DNA from: Alphaproteobacteria bacterium UBA828
Lineage (GTDB): Bacteria > Pseudomonadota > Alphaproteobacteria > UBA828
NCBI GenBank assembly: GCA_002296185.1
Contig: DBHM01000010.1
Location: 44,422 to 77,762 of the forward strand
DNA length: 33,341 nucleotides
Direction: 5' to 3'
The first letter of the stretch is position 1; every line of letters begins with the position of its first letter. Shown here one piece after another: positions 16,762 through 24,834 of this stretch. Below the pieces are notes generated by a model. The model ran no database searches and was not told where the DNA came from. It saw only the letters and a list, made by a program, of their open reading frames with translations. The position numbers were made by a program, and so were the translations under genes.

Positions 16762-17100
16762 TGTATCAGATCACCCTAATCGTTCAAAATGCGCTGATTT
16801 GAAGCTCAGCTTGTGGGCGCATCAGGATTGGAAGCCAGGCTGCGGCGATCTAATGTTCAGATTTTGCTTTGGCCAAAACAATCTGTGAATCGCTGGCCTC
16901 AATTGCGCGTGACTTGAGCTTGTCCTGGCAGTAGACACAAACCGTGTCGCGGATCATGCTGCAACAGCGAGTCCATTAGCGACAGTTCTTCCCAGATCAA
17001 CAAAACAGGTCTCGCAGGCGCAGAGTCAGACTTGGCTTGGTTAAAATACATGTCTTGCGCGGCGTGCATCTTCTCTCTTTCGAAAGGCTTCCAAAGATAA
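16762..17100. other. Gene-free relic of intermediate GC at the island's left edge
   Basis: No intact ORF is found. GC content is near 50%, above the AT-rich genome and below the island. On the minus strand, fragments such as CVYCQDKLKSRAIEA occur between stop codons, so this looks like a decayed gene brought in with the island. I cannot name the source family. Confidence 0.45.
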
Positions 17101-17133
17101 ATTCGCCATCCTATATAAATATGAAGGTTAAAA

Positions 17134-17171
17134 ATTTTAAGCTTGAATTATTTTCGGATCTGTTCTATTTT
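17134..17171 (+). promoter_or_regulatory. Candidate operon promoter with overlapping imperfect palindrome
   Basis: A sigma70-like pair is visible: TTGAAT at 17143-17148, a 17-base spacer, and TATTTT at 17166-17171. The imperfect palindrome ATTTTAAG-CTTGAATT (17134-17149) overlaps the -35 box, a position suited to repression by the operon's own MarR protein. This is inference from sequence only. The promoter is AT-rich like the host, unlike the genes it would drive. Confidence 0.4.
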
Positions 17172-17219
17172 AGATACTGAGCAGGCGAGCAAAGCCCTGC
17201 GGTTAAAATGGAGATCGCC

Positions 17220-19511
17220 ATGCGCATTGTATGTTTAGGTGGTGGGCCTGCGGGTCTGTATTTTGCAATTTCAATGAAGCTTCGCGATCCGTCTGCCGAC
17301 ATTGTTGTGATTGAGCGCAACAAGTTCGATGACACATTTGGGTGGGGTGTCGTTCTTTCGGATGAAACACTTGAGAATCTTGCCGCCAATGACGCCGTCA
17401 GCGCTAAAGCCATTGGTGAAAACTTCGCCTATTGGGACGACATCGCGCTGCACTATCGGGGCGAGACTCATATATCTTCCGGCCACGGCTTTTGCGGTAT
17501 AGGGCGCAAGAAGCTGTTGCTTTTATTGCATGATCGCGCAAAAGAACTCGGCGTTGAACTGCGCTTTGAAACCGAAGTGGGGAGCGCTGAGGATTACCGT
17601 CACAAGTTTGACATCGTTGTCGCGAGCGACGGGCTGAATTCACTCACGCGTACGCTGTATAGCGACTGTTTCAAGCCCGAAGTTGATCAGCGGCTTTGTC
17701 AGTTTATTTGGCTAGGCACCCATCAGAAGTTTTCGGACGCGTTCACGTTCATCTTTGAAGAGACCGAGCACGGCTGGGTTTGGGCTCACGCCTATCAGTT
17801 CGACGATAACACCGCGACGTTTATCGTGGAGTGCGCGCAGGACACATTCGACAAGTTCTCCTTTGCTGACATGACCCAGCAGGAAAGCATCGCAGCCTGC
17901 GAGAAGATTTTTGCTGAACACCTGAATGGTCATTCGTTGATGACAAATGCAAACCACATTCGTGGGTCGGCCTGGATTCGGTTCCCGCGCGTGCTGTGTG
18001 AAACCTGGCATCATGAGAATGTGGTCCTACTGGGCGATGCCTCGGCCACCGCGCATTTCTCGATTGGCTCAGGCACTAAGTTAGCCTTCGAAAGCGCCAT
18101 TTCATTGGCGAAGCTTATTCACACCGAAAGCAAACTGGAAGATGCCTTCACCCGCTATCAAGAAGAACGCCGCCTTGAGGTGCTGCGCCTGCAGTCGGCG
18201 GCGCGCAACTCGCTGGAGTGGTTCGAGCAAGTGGATCGCTACCTTGTTCTTGATCCCGTGCAACTCAACTACTCGATGCTAACCCGCTCTCAGCGGATCA
18301 GCCATGAGAACCTGCGGGAACGCGATCCAAAATGGCTGGAAAGCGCGGAGCGTTGGTTCATGGATCAGGTCGGTGTGCCTGCGGATACGCCGGTGCGCCC
18401 ACCGATGCTCGTACCCTTCAAGCTACGCAACATGGAATTTAAGAATCGTATTGTTGTCTCGCCAATGGCGCAATATCTCGCAACAGAAGGTTGTCCAAAT
18501 GACTGGCATTTGTCGCACTACGGCGAACGGGCAAAGGGCGGCGCAGGGTTGGTTTACACCGAGATGACCTGCGTGTCGGAGGAAGGTCGGATCACGCCGG
18601 GTTGTCCAGGGCTTTACGCGCCCGAGCATGAAGTAGGGTGGAAGCGGCTGACAGATTTTGTGCATGTCTATACCGACGCCAAGATTTGTTGTCAGATCGG
18701 ACACTCAGGCCGCAAGGGCTCGACCAATATCGGATGGGAAGGAATGGACGCGCCGCTTGCCGATGGCAATTGGGACATTGTCAGCGCTTCGGCGATCCCG
18801 TGGTCAGATCAGAACGCTACCCCACGCGAGATCACGCGCACCGAGATGGACGACATACGCGATCAATTCGTGTGTGCTGCTGAAATGGCCAACCGCGCTA
18901 ACTTTGATATGATCGAATTGCACGCCGCACATGGCTATCTGATATCGTCTTTTATCTCGCCGGTGTCAAATGCGCGTAAAGATGAATATGGCGGCAGCTT
19001 GGAGAGCCGGATGCGCTATCCGTTGGAGGTGTTCGCAGCAATGCGCGCTGTTTGGCCAGACGAGAAGCCAATGTCTGTCCGTATCTCGGCCAATGATTGG
19101 GTAGGAGAAGCAGGGGTGACGCCTAAAGACGCCGTTGAGATTGCGCGAATGTTCACCAAAGCCGGGGCCGATTTGATCGACGTTTCTGCAGGACAAACCA
19201 CAACTGACGCCAAGCCTGTCTACGGTCGCATGTTCCAGACCCCGTTTAGCGACCACATCCGCAACGAAGCCGGGATCAGGACGATGGCCGTAGGAAATAT
19301 CTATGAGGCCGACCATGCGAACTCGATCCTGATGGCCGGTCGCGCTGATCTGGTGGCCGTTGGTCGCCCCCATCTAGCCGATCCGTATTGGACCCTGCGC
19401 GAAAGTTCAAAGATTGGCGACCGCCAAGCGATTTGGCCGCGGCCCTATGAGGCAGGGCGCGATCAGGCCTGGCGGTTGGCAGATCGCGAAGCGGAGATGA
19501 TCCGGGTATGA
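17220..19511 (+). CDS. abmA: 2-aminobenzoyl-CoA monooxygenase/reductase (fused flavoprotein)
   Basis: A fused flavoenzyme of 763 residues that, in characterised relatives, hydroxylates and then reduces the ring of 2-aminobenzoyl-CoA using O2 and NAD(P)H. Residues 1-385 are an FAD monooxygenase: GGGPAGLYFA (7-16), the DG motif ASDGLN (135-140) and the GD motif LGDASATAHFSIGSG (271-285). Residues 395-763 are an OYE-type barrel: SPMAQY (414-419), GHSGRKGS, ELHAAHGYL and SPVSNARKDEYGGS. Alanine takes the place of the YqjM-class cysteine. GGAG eight bases before the ATG at 17220 favours this start over 17208. Relatives are also labelled salicylyl-CoA 5-hydroxylase; ligase and RidA neighbours favour the aminobenzoyl substrate. 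Confidence 0.9.
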   Translation: MRIVCLGGGPAGLYFAISMKLRDPSADIVVIERNKFDDTFGWGVVLSDETLENLAANDAVSAKAIGENFAYWDDIALHYRGETHISSGHGFCGIGRKKLLLLLHDRAKELGVELRFETEVGSAEDYRHKFDIVVASDGLNSLTRTLYSDCFKPEVDQRLCQFIWLGTHQKFSDAFTFIFEETEHGWVWAHAYQFDDNTATFIVECAQDTFDKFSFADMTQQESIAACEKIFAEHLNGHSLMTNANHIRGSAWIRFPRVLCETWHHENVVLLGDASATAHFSIGSGTKLAFESAISLAKLIHTESKLEDAFTRYQEERRLEVLRLQSAARNSLEWFEQVDRYLVLDPVQLNYSMLTRSQRISHENLRERDPKWLESAERWFMDQVGVPADTPVRPPMLVPFKLRNMEFKNRIVVSPMAQYLATEGCPNDWHLSHYGERAKGGAGLVYTEMTCVSEEGRITPGCPGLYAPEHEVGWKRLTDFVHVYTDAKICCQIGHSGRKGSTNIGWEGMDAPLADGNWDIVSASAIPWSDQNATPREITRTEMDDIRDQFVCAAEMANRANFDMIELHAAHGYLISSFISPVSNARKDEYGGSLESRMRYPLEVFAAMRAVWPDEKPMSVRISANDWVGEAGVTPKDAVEIARMFTKAGADLIDVSAGQTTTDAKPVYGRMFQTPFSDHIRNEAGIRTMAVGNIYEADHANSILMAGRADLVAVGRPHLADPYWTLRESSKIGDRQAIWPRPYEAGRDQAWRLADREAEMIRV

Positions 19512-20251
19512 ACCTTGTGGGCAAACATATAGTTGTGACTGGCGGAGGTACCGGGGTCGGCGCAGAAACAGCGCAGACCTTGGCCGATGCCGGTGCCAGC
19601 GTCACAATCATGGGCCGCTCAGAAGCACCGCTTCAAGTGCAGAACCTGCCCTATCAACTGTGCGATGTCACCGACGCCCACGCTGTTGCTGAGGCCTTCG
19701 ACGCAGCCCGCACCGACCATGGCCCGATCAACGTGGTTGTAGCGAACGCGGGTGCGGCAGACAGCGTTCCGTTTTCAAAAATGACCCCCGATCAGATGCA
19801 AAACATGCTGTCGGTCAATCTGATTGGCGTTTCGAACGTGTGGCAGGCCGCGCTGCACGATATGAAAGCCGCAGGTTCGGGCCGGTTGATCGCCATCGCC
19901 TCCACCGCGGGCCTCAAAGGCTACCCTTATGTCTCAGCCTACTGTGCCGCGAAGCACGGTGTAGTCGGGTTGACCCGTGCGTTATCACTGGAACTAGCCT
20001 CAAACGGCATCACAGTCAATGCCATCTGCCCAGGCTTCATTGAAACACCCATGTTGGACCGCTCGGTTGCCAATATCGTTGAGAAAACTGGTATGAGCGA
20101 AAAAAAAGCGCGCACCTCGCTATACGCCAGCAATCCGCAAAAACGTCTCATCCAGACAGACGAAGTTGCGGGCACAGCTCTTTGGCTCTGTTCGGACGCC
20201 GCACGTTCGGTCAACGGACATGCGCTCAGTCTGTCGGGCGGCGAGATATGA
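19508..20251 (+). CDS. Short-chain dehydrogenase of the aminobenzoyl-CoA operon
   Basis: A 247-residue classical SDR: TGGGTGVG at 11-18, NAG at 80-82, and catalytic Y145/K149 in SAYCAAKHGVVGLT. MGRSE after strand 2 suggests NADP(H) preference. It overlaps the preceding stop by four bases (ATGA). In CoA-dependent ring degradation, a 3-hydroxyacyl-CoA dehydrogenase step follows hydration, so that is its likely job. The exact intermediate is not known from sequence. Base composition and codon use match the rest of the island and not the AT-rich SDRs at 9746 and 13172. Confidence 0.9.
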   Translation: MNLVGKHIVVTGGGTGVGAETAQTLADAGASVTIMGRSEAPLQVQNLPYQLCDVTDAHAVAEAFDAARTDHGPINVVVANAGAADSVPFSKMTPDQMQNMLSVNLIGVSNVWQAALHDMKAAGSGRLIAIASTAGLKGYPYVSAYCAAKHGVVGLTRALSLELASNGITVNAICPGFIETPMLDRSVANIVEKTGMSEKKARTSLYASNPQKRLIQTDEVAGTALWLCSDAARSVNGHALSLSGGEI

Positions 20252-20727
20252 GCACGCCCTCCCGCAAGCCCGATGTTGATGATCTGCCCAAAGAACGACT
20301 GCGGCTGTGGCTAAAACTTTTGAAGGCTAGCCGTTCCATCGAAGATGAAGTGCGCCGTCGGTTGCGTAACAACTATGGATCGACCCTGCCGCGCTTTGAC
20401 GTGTTGAGCGCTTTGGACCGCTCCACTGACGGACTGAAGATGGGTGAAATCTCGAAACTTTTGCGTGTCACCAACGGGAATATCACCGGAATTGTAGATA
20501 AGTTGACCGAAGAAGGCTTGGCTTTGCGCGTATCGATCCCAGACGATCGTCGCGCCCATCTGGTGCGGTTGACTCAAAAGGGTAAAGAGGTGTTCCGCAA
20601 TCACGCGCACGCGCACGAGGCATGGATAAACGACATACTATCCGGGCTTGATGAGTTAGACGTCGACGGCATGAATCTTCGGCTTGATCAACTAAACGCT
20701 GCTTTGGAGGAGCTCCATAATGACTGA
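20248..20727 (+). CDS. MarR-family transcriptional regulator
   Basis: A 159-residue winged-helix MarR protein starting at 20248, where ATGA overlaps the SDR stop; a longer upstream frame is a shadow of the SDR gene. The DNA-binding core is GLKMGEISKLLRVTNGNITG (recognition helix) followed by the wing SIPDDRRAHLVRLTQKG with the conserved DDRR. MarR proteins in aromatic-CoA operons (for example BadR or CouR types) often respond to the CoA thioester. By analogy, this one may be released from DNA by aminobenzoyl-CoA. Its location inside the operon implies autoregulation. Confidence 0.92.
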   Translation: MSTPSRKPDVDDLPKERLRLWLKLLKASRSIEDEVRRRLRNNYGSTLPRFDVLSALDRSTDGLKMGEISKLLRVTNGNITGIVDKLTEEGLALRVSIPDDRRAHLVRLTQKGKEVFRNHAHAHEAWINDILSGLDELDVDGMNLRLDQLNAALEELHND

Positions 20728-21517
20728 AACAAAACACTTCATCTGCTCCGTTACAAACGGAATCGCGACCGTGTCGCTGGATCGGCCCGAGCGGAAAAAC
20801 CCATTGACCTTCGACAGCTATGCCCAGCTGCGCGACTGGTTTCGCGCCCTGCCCTACCACGACGGTGTGGATGTGGTGGTCTTTGGCCCGAACGGTGGTA
20901 ATTTTTCATCCGGAGGCGACGTGCATGACATCATCGGCCCGCTGACCAAAATGAATATGAAAAAGCTTTTGGCTTTTACCCGCATGACCGGCGATCTGGT
21001 CAAGGCGATGGTTAATTGCAACAAGCCAATCATTGCCGCGGTAGACGGGGTTTGCGCCGGGGCCGGGGCAATCATTTCGATGGCGTCAGATTTGCGGATT
21101 GCGACGCCCGAGGCTGAGACCGCCTTCCTGTTCAACCGCGTCGGGCTTGCCGGTTGCGATATGGGAGCCTGCGCCATCCTTCCCCGCATCATCGGGCAAG
21201 GACGCGCAGCAGAGTTGCTCTATTTTGGTCGGTCGATGAGCGCTGAAGAAGGCGAGCAATGGGGTTATTTCAACCGCGTGGTCCCGGCTGATGACCTGAT
21301 GGCCACCGCGCAGGATATGGCGCGGCGCATCGCGGAGGGACCAAACTTTGCAAACATGATGACCAAGACGATGCTGGCGCAGGAATGGTCAATGAGCATC
21401 GAACAGGCGATTGAAGCCGAGGCGCAAGCCCAGGCAATCTGCATGCAGGGCCAAGACTTCCACCGAGCCTATCATGCATTTGTGGCCAAGGAAAAACCAG
21501 TGTTTGAGGGCGATTGA
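20720..21517 (+). CDS. Crotonase-family enzyme of the aminobenzoyl-CoA operon
   Basis: A 265-residue crotonase with the CoA-loop SLDRPERKNPLTF (19-31), the oxyanion-hole GNFSSGGDVHDI (60-71) and DGVCAGAGAIISMASDLRIA. The two glutamates of classical hydratases are not conserved: GAGAII (114-119) replaces the first glutamate site and FNRVGLAG replaces the second. D147 in GCDMGA is a candidate acid/base, as in dienoyl-CoA isomerase-like crotonases. It may therefore act as a hydrolase or isomerase on the cyclic intermediate. Its start overlaps the MarR gene by eight bases. A GGAGGAG tract within the end of the MarR gene serves as its binding site. Confidence 0.88.
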   Translation: MTETKHFICSVTNGIATVSLDRPERKNPLTFDSYAQLRDWFRALPYHDGVDVVVFGPNGGNFSSGGDVHDIIGPLTKMNMKKLLAFTRMTGDLVKAMVNCNKPIIAAVDGVCAGAGAIISMASDLRIATPEAETAFLFNRVGLAGCDMGACAILPRIIGQGRAAELLYFGRSMSAEEGEQWGYFNRVVPADDLMATAQDMARRIAEGPNFANMMTKTMLAQEWSMSIEQAIEAEAQAQAICMQGQDFHRAYHAFVAKEKPVFEGD

Positions 21518-22671
21518 TGGCGGATAAAAGTTTCCTCACATGGCCGTTCTTCGAAAATCGACACCGAGAATTGTCGGAGGCCCTGGATGCCTGGTGCAAG
21601 GCCAATCTCAGCTCGGTTGATCACACGGATACAGATGCCGCCTGCCGACAATTGGTGACGTTGTTGGGCGAGGGAGGCTTTGCGGCGCATTCCGGAGCTG
21701 AAGATGGCAAGCTGGATGTGCGCGCCCTTTGCCTGATCCGCGAAACCTTGGCGCGTCACGATGGTCTTGCCGACTTCTCCTTCGCCATGCAGGGACTTGG
21801 GACCGGGGCAATCTCGCTCTTTGGGTCTGAGGAGCAAAAGGCCAAGTGGCTCCCACAAACCCGCTCGGGCAAAGCTATCTCGGCCTTTGCATTGACCGAG
21901 CCGAGGTCGGGTTCCGACGTGGCCGCCAACAAGATGACAGCCACGCTTGATGGCAACCATTATATCTTGAACGGGCAAAAAACCTGGATCTCGAACGGTG
22001 GGATAGCCGATGTCTACACGGTCTTCGCGCGCACCGGCGAGGCGCCTGGGACCAAGGGTATGTCGGCCTTTGTAATGCCTGCGGATGCGGATGGGTTGTC
22101 CGTCGCTGAGCGGCTCGAGACAATTGCGCCCCACCCACTCGCAACACTCAACTTCGACAATGTACGACTGCCCGCCACTGCGATGATAGGGACCTCGGGG
22201 CAGGGCTTCAAAATTGCTATGTCGGTTCTTGACATCTTCCGTTCAACCGTTGCCGCAGCCGCTTTGGGCTTTGCGCGGCGGGCTTTGGACGACTCCTTAG
22301 ACCACGTGACGAAACGCCATGTACAAGGGGCTCCGCTGTTTGATCTGCAAATGGTACAAGGCCACATCGCGGATATGGCGCTTGACATAGACGCTGCCGC
22401 GCTGTTGGTTTATCGCGCGGCCTGGACCAAGGACAAAGGTGCACCGCGAGTCACCCGAGAAGCCGCGATGGCTAAATTATTCGGCACAGAGCAGGCTCAA
22501 GTTATCATCGACAAGGCAGTCCAACTGCACGGCGGAAACGGGGTGAAGTCGGGCGAAACCGTCGAGAAGCTTTACCGCGAAATCCGCGCCCTGCGCATTT
22601 ACGAAGGAGCATCGGATGTGCAACGCGTGATTATCGCACGCCAAGCCCTTGCCGCTCATCAAGGAGATTAG
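21517..22671 (+). CDS. Acyl-CoA dehydrogenase of the aminobenzoyl-CoA operon
   Basis: A 384-residue flavin-dependent acyl-CoA dehydrogenase. It contains FALTEPRSGSDVAA (FAD- and substrate-binding), NGQKTWISNGG and, at the C terminus, VQLHGGNGVKSGETVEKLYREIRA. The catalytic glutamate of the medium-chain class lies in RIYEGASDVQRV. It starts at the ATG in TGATG, overlapping the crotonase stop by one base; an upstream TTG is unlikely. It probably desaturates the reduced cyclic acyl-CoA so that hydration and ring opening can follow. The order of steps is inferred from the known 2-aminobenzoate operons, not from this sequence. Confidence 0.92.
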   Translation: MADKSFLTWPFFENRHRELSEALDAWCKANLSSVDHTDTDAACRQLVTLLGEGGFAAHSGAEDGKLDVRALCLIRETLARHDGLADFSFAMQGLGTGAISLFGSEEQKAKWLPQTRSGKAISAFALTEPRSGSDVAANKMTATLDGNHYILNGQKTWISNGGIADVYTVFARTGEAPGTKGMSAFVMPADADGLSVAERLETIAPHPLATLNFDNVRLPATAMIGTSGQGFKIAMSVLDIFRSTVAAAALGFARRALDDSLDHVTKRHVQGAPLFDLQMVQGHIADMALDIDAAALLVYRAAWTKDKGAPRVTREAAMAKLFGTEQAQVIIDKAVQLHGGNGVKSGETVEKLYREIRALRIYEGASDVQRVIIARQALAAHQGD

Positions 22672-22673
22672 AT

Positions 22674-24299
22674 ATGAATCCATCAGCACATACAGACACG
22701 TTCACACGGGATAATTTGCCCCCGGTCGATCAATGGCCTGACTTTTTGCTGGATGATTTTAACTATCCCGATAAATTGAATGCAGGATACGAACTAACTG
22801 ACGCAATGGTGGCCAAAGGTTTCAGCGATAACACCGCGCTAATCGGCAACGGACGTAAACGCACCTATAAAGAACTGACCGACTGGACCAACCGTTTGGC
22901 AAATGCGCTGGTTGATGATCTGGGGCTGAAACCGGGCAACCGGGTCATGATTCGCTCAGCCAACAACCCGGCGATGGTGGCCTGCTGGCTAGCCGCAACA
23001 AAGGCGGGCGCGGTTGTCGTGAACACCATGCCAATGTTGCGCGCGGTTGAATTGGCAAAATATGTTGAGAAAGCCGAGATCACATATGCACTTTGTGACA
23101 CGCGGTTGATGGACGAGATGACGGCCTGTGCAAAAAAAAGCCCTCATCTGCAAACTGTCGTCGGGTTTGACGGTACTGCGAACCACGATGCAGAGCTAGA
23201 CCGGCTTGCACTGACCAAATCGGTGCAATTCGAAGCCGTGAATACTGCTCAAGACGACATGGCACTTATTGGCTTTACCTCAGGCTCAACCGGCAACCCA
23301 AAAGCAACAATGCACTTCCACAGAGATCTGCTGATCATTGCTGATGGATATGCCAAAGAAGTGCTGAACGTCCAGCCCGACGACGTGTTCATCGGCTCCC
23401 CCCCACTGGCCTTCACCTTTGGGCTTGGCGGGTTGGCGATCTTCCCTTTGCGCTTTGGGGCGGCTGCGACTCTCCTCGAGAACGCATCACCACCAAATAT
23501 CATCGAAATTATCGAAACCTACAAAGCCACCGTCTGCTTCACCGCACCTACCGCCTATCGCGCAATGCTGCGTGCAATGGATGAAGGCGCGGACCTGTCT
23601 TCCCTTCGCGCAGCAGTCTCAGCAGGTGAAACCCTGCTCGCTCCCGTCTATGATGAATGGCAGGCCAAAACGGGTAAGCCCATGCTGGACGGGATCGGCG
23701 CCACCGAGATGCTGCACATCTTCATCACCAACCGGTTTGAAGATCACAAGCCTAACTGTACCGGCAAGCCGGTGAAGGGCTATGAAGCTAAAGTGATAGG
23801 CTCGGACGGTGCAGAACTGCCCCGCGGCGAGGTTGGTCGTTTGGCCATGCGCGGCCCAACGGGGTGCCGCTACATGTTTGGGGAACGCCAAACCGAATAT
23901 GTGCAGAACGGCTGGAACATCTCGGGCGATGCCTTCAGCCAGGATGAAGACGGGTACTTCCATTTTGCTGCTCGATACGACGACATCATCGTCTCGTCTG
24001 GCTACAACATTGCTGGGCCCGAGGTAGAAGCCGCGCTTATTTCCCATGAGGCTGTCGCGGAGTGCGCGGTGATTGGCACACCAGACGAAGAGCGCGGCTC
24101 AATCGTCGAAGCGCATGTGGTCTTGGGTGCGGATCAAAAGGCATCAGGTGATATGGTCAAGCTTCTTCAGGACCACGTCAAAGCAGCCATTGCACCGTTC
24201 AAATATCCGCGTTCTGTGGTATTCACCGACGCGCTGCCCAAAACAGAAAGCGGAAAGATCCAGCGCTTCAAACTGCGGAAACTGAGAGGCAAACTATGA
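22674..24299 (+). CDS. abmG: 2-aminobenzoate-CoA ligase (AMP-binding family)
   Basis: A 541-residue acyl-adenylate-forming ligase with the P-loop GFTSGSTGNPKATMHFHRD, the A5-type motif GIGATEMLHIF, the A7/A8 motif with GRYDDIIVSSGYNI-like sequence (here ARYDDIIVSSGYNI) and the C-terminal catalytic lysine region KTESGKIQRFKLR. This is the length and motif set of benzoate/aminobenzoate-CoA ligases. It would activate anthranilate at the first step of the pathway. An AAGGAG Shine-Dalgarno lies in the preceding stop region, two bases after the acyl-CoA dehydrogenase stop. The exact substrate (2-aminobenzoate, benzoate or salicylate) cannot be fixed by motifs alone. Confidence 0.88.
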   Translation: MNPSAHTDTFTRDNLPPVDQWPDFLLDDFNYPDKLNAGYELTDAMVAKGFSDNTALIGNGRKRTYKELTDWTNRLANALVDDLGLKPGNRVMIRSANNPAMVACWLAATKAGAVVVNTMPMLRAVELAKYVEKAEITYALCDTRLMDEMTACAKKSPHLQTVVGFDGTANHDAELDRLALTKSVQFEAVNTAQDDMALIGFTSGSTGNPKATMHFHRDLLIIADGYAKEVLNVQPDDVFIGSPPLAFTFGLGGLAIFPLRFGAAATLLENASPPNIIEIIETYKATVCFTAPTAYRAMLRAMDEGADLSSLRAAVSAGETLLAPVYDEWQAKTGKPMLDGIGATEMLHIFITNRFEDHKPNCTGKPVKGYEAKVIGSDGAELPRGEVGRLAMRGPTGCRYMFGERQTEYVQNGWNISGDAFSQDEDGYFHFAARYDDIIVSSGYNIAGPEVEAALISHEAVAECAVIGTPDEERGSIVEAHVVLGADQKASGDMVKLLQDHVKAAIAPFKYPRSVVFTDALPKTESGKIQRFKLRKLRGKL

Positions 24300-24427
24300 G
24301 CATCCTAAGTAAGGAGATGTTGGATCTGCACGAGAGCGTGATCGCCGCCGCCCAGATCATCGAAGATTTGACCACAAAAAATCTTTGGGACGACCCCAAA
24401 TACAAAGCTAAACCAAAGGTGACCTGA
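24296..24427 (+). CDS. 43-aa small protein embedded in the operon
   Basis: A 43-codon ORF fills the gap between ligase and thioesterase exactly. Its ATG overlaps the ligase stop by four bases (ATGA), and its own TGA overlaps the thioesterase ATG by one base (TGATG). It begins MSILSKEMLD, has a helical centre HESVIAAAQIIEDL, and ends in a lysine-rich DPKYKAKPKVT tail. GC content and codon use match the island. Perfect coupling on both sides argues strongly for translation. No family was recognised; a subunit or chaperone for an operon enzyme is possible. Confidence 0.7.
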   Translation: MSILSKEMLDLHESVIAAAQIIEDLTTKNLWDDPKYKAKPKVT

Positions 24428-24834
24428 TGCACTTCGAGATCCCGCAAAAAGTGTTGTTCAAACACTGCGATCCAGCGGGGATCGTCTTTTATCCGCGGTT
24501 CTTCGAGATGATCAATGACGCGGTCGAGGCTTTTTTTAGTGACCTGTTGGATTGGCCATTTGAAACGATGCACCCCGACAGCGGCGTGCCAACAGCCGAG
24601 TTTAAAGTGCGCTTCAAGGCGCCTTGCCGGCATGGAGATCAATTGAAACTTGGGATTCAAGTAATCCAATTGGGCCGCGCGAGCCTCTCTCTAACGACCC
24701 GAGCCATAAGAGATGAAACAGTGTGCTTTGAAGCCGATCAGGTTCTAGTCTGTGTCGGCCCGGAAGGCCGCCCTGTATCGTGGCCAAAGTCCGTACGCCA
24801 AAAAATCAACACTTTGATGGAGACCGGAGCATGA
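24427..24834 (+). CDS. Acyl-CoA thioesterase, hotdog fold (4-hydroxybenzoyl-CoA thioesterase-like)
   Basis: A 135-residue single-domain hotdog protein with the active-site block FKHCDPAGIVFYPRFFEMIN (16-35), whose aspartate is the catalytic residue of the 4-hydroxybenzoyl-CoA thioesterase type. TAEFKVRFKAPCRHGDQL is the second conserved strand region. It is a plausible hydrolase for stalled or product CoA thioesters, protecting the CoA pool. Coupled to the small ORF upstream (one-base overlap) and to the RidA gene downstream (four-base overlap). Confidence 0.9.
   Translation: MHFEIPQKVLFKHCDPAGIVFYPRFFEMINDAVEAFFSDLLDWPFETMHPDSGVPTAEFKVRFKAPCRHGDQLKLGIQVIQLGRASLSLTTRAIRDETVCFEADQVLVCVGPEGRPVSWPKSVRQKINTLMETGA

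Noticed and set aside
20182..20247. Longer start for the MarR gene
   Set aside because: These codons lie within the end of the SDR gene and give an unlike N terminus. The ATGA overlap at 20248 fits the coupling pattern of the operon.
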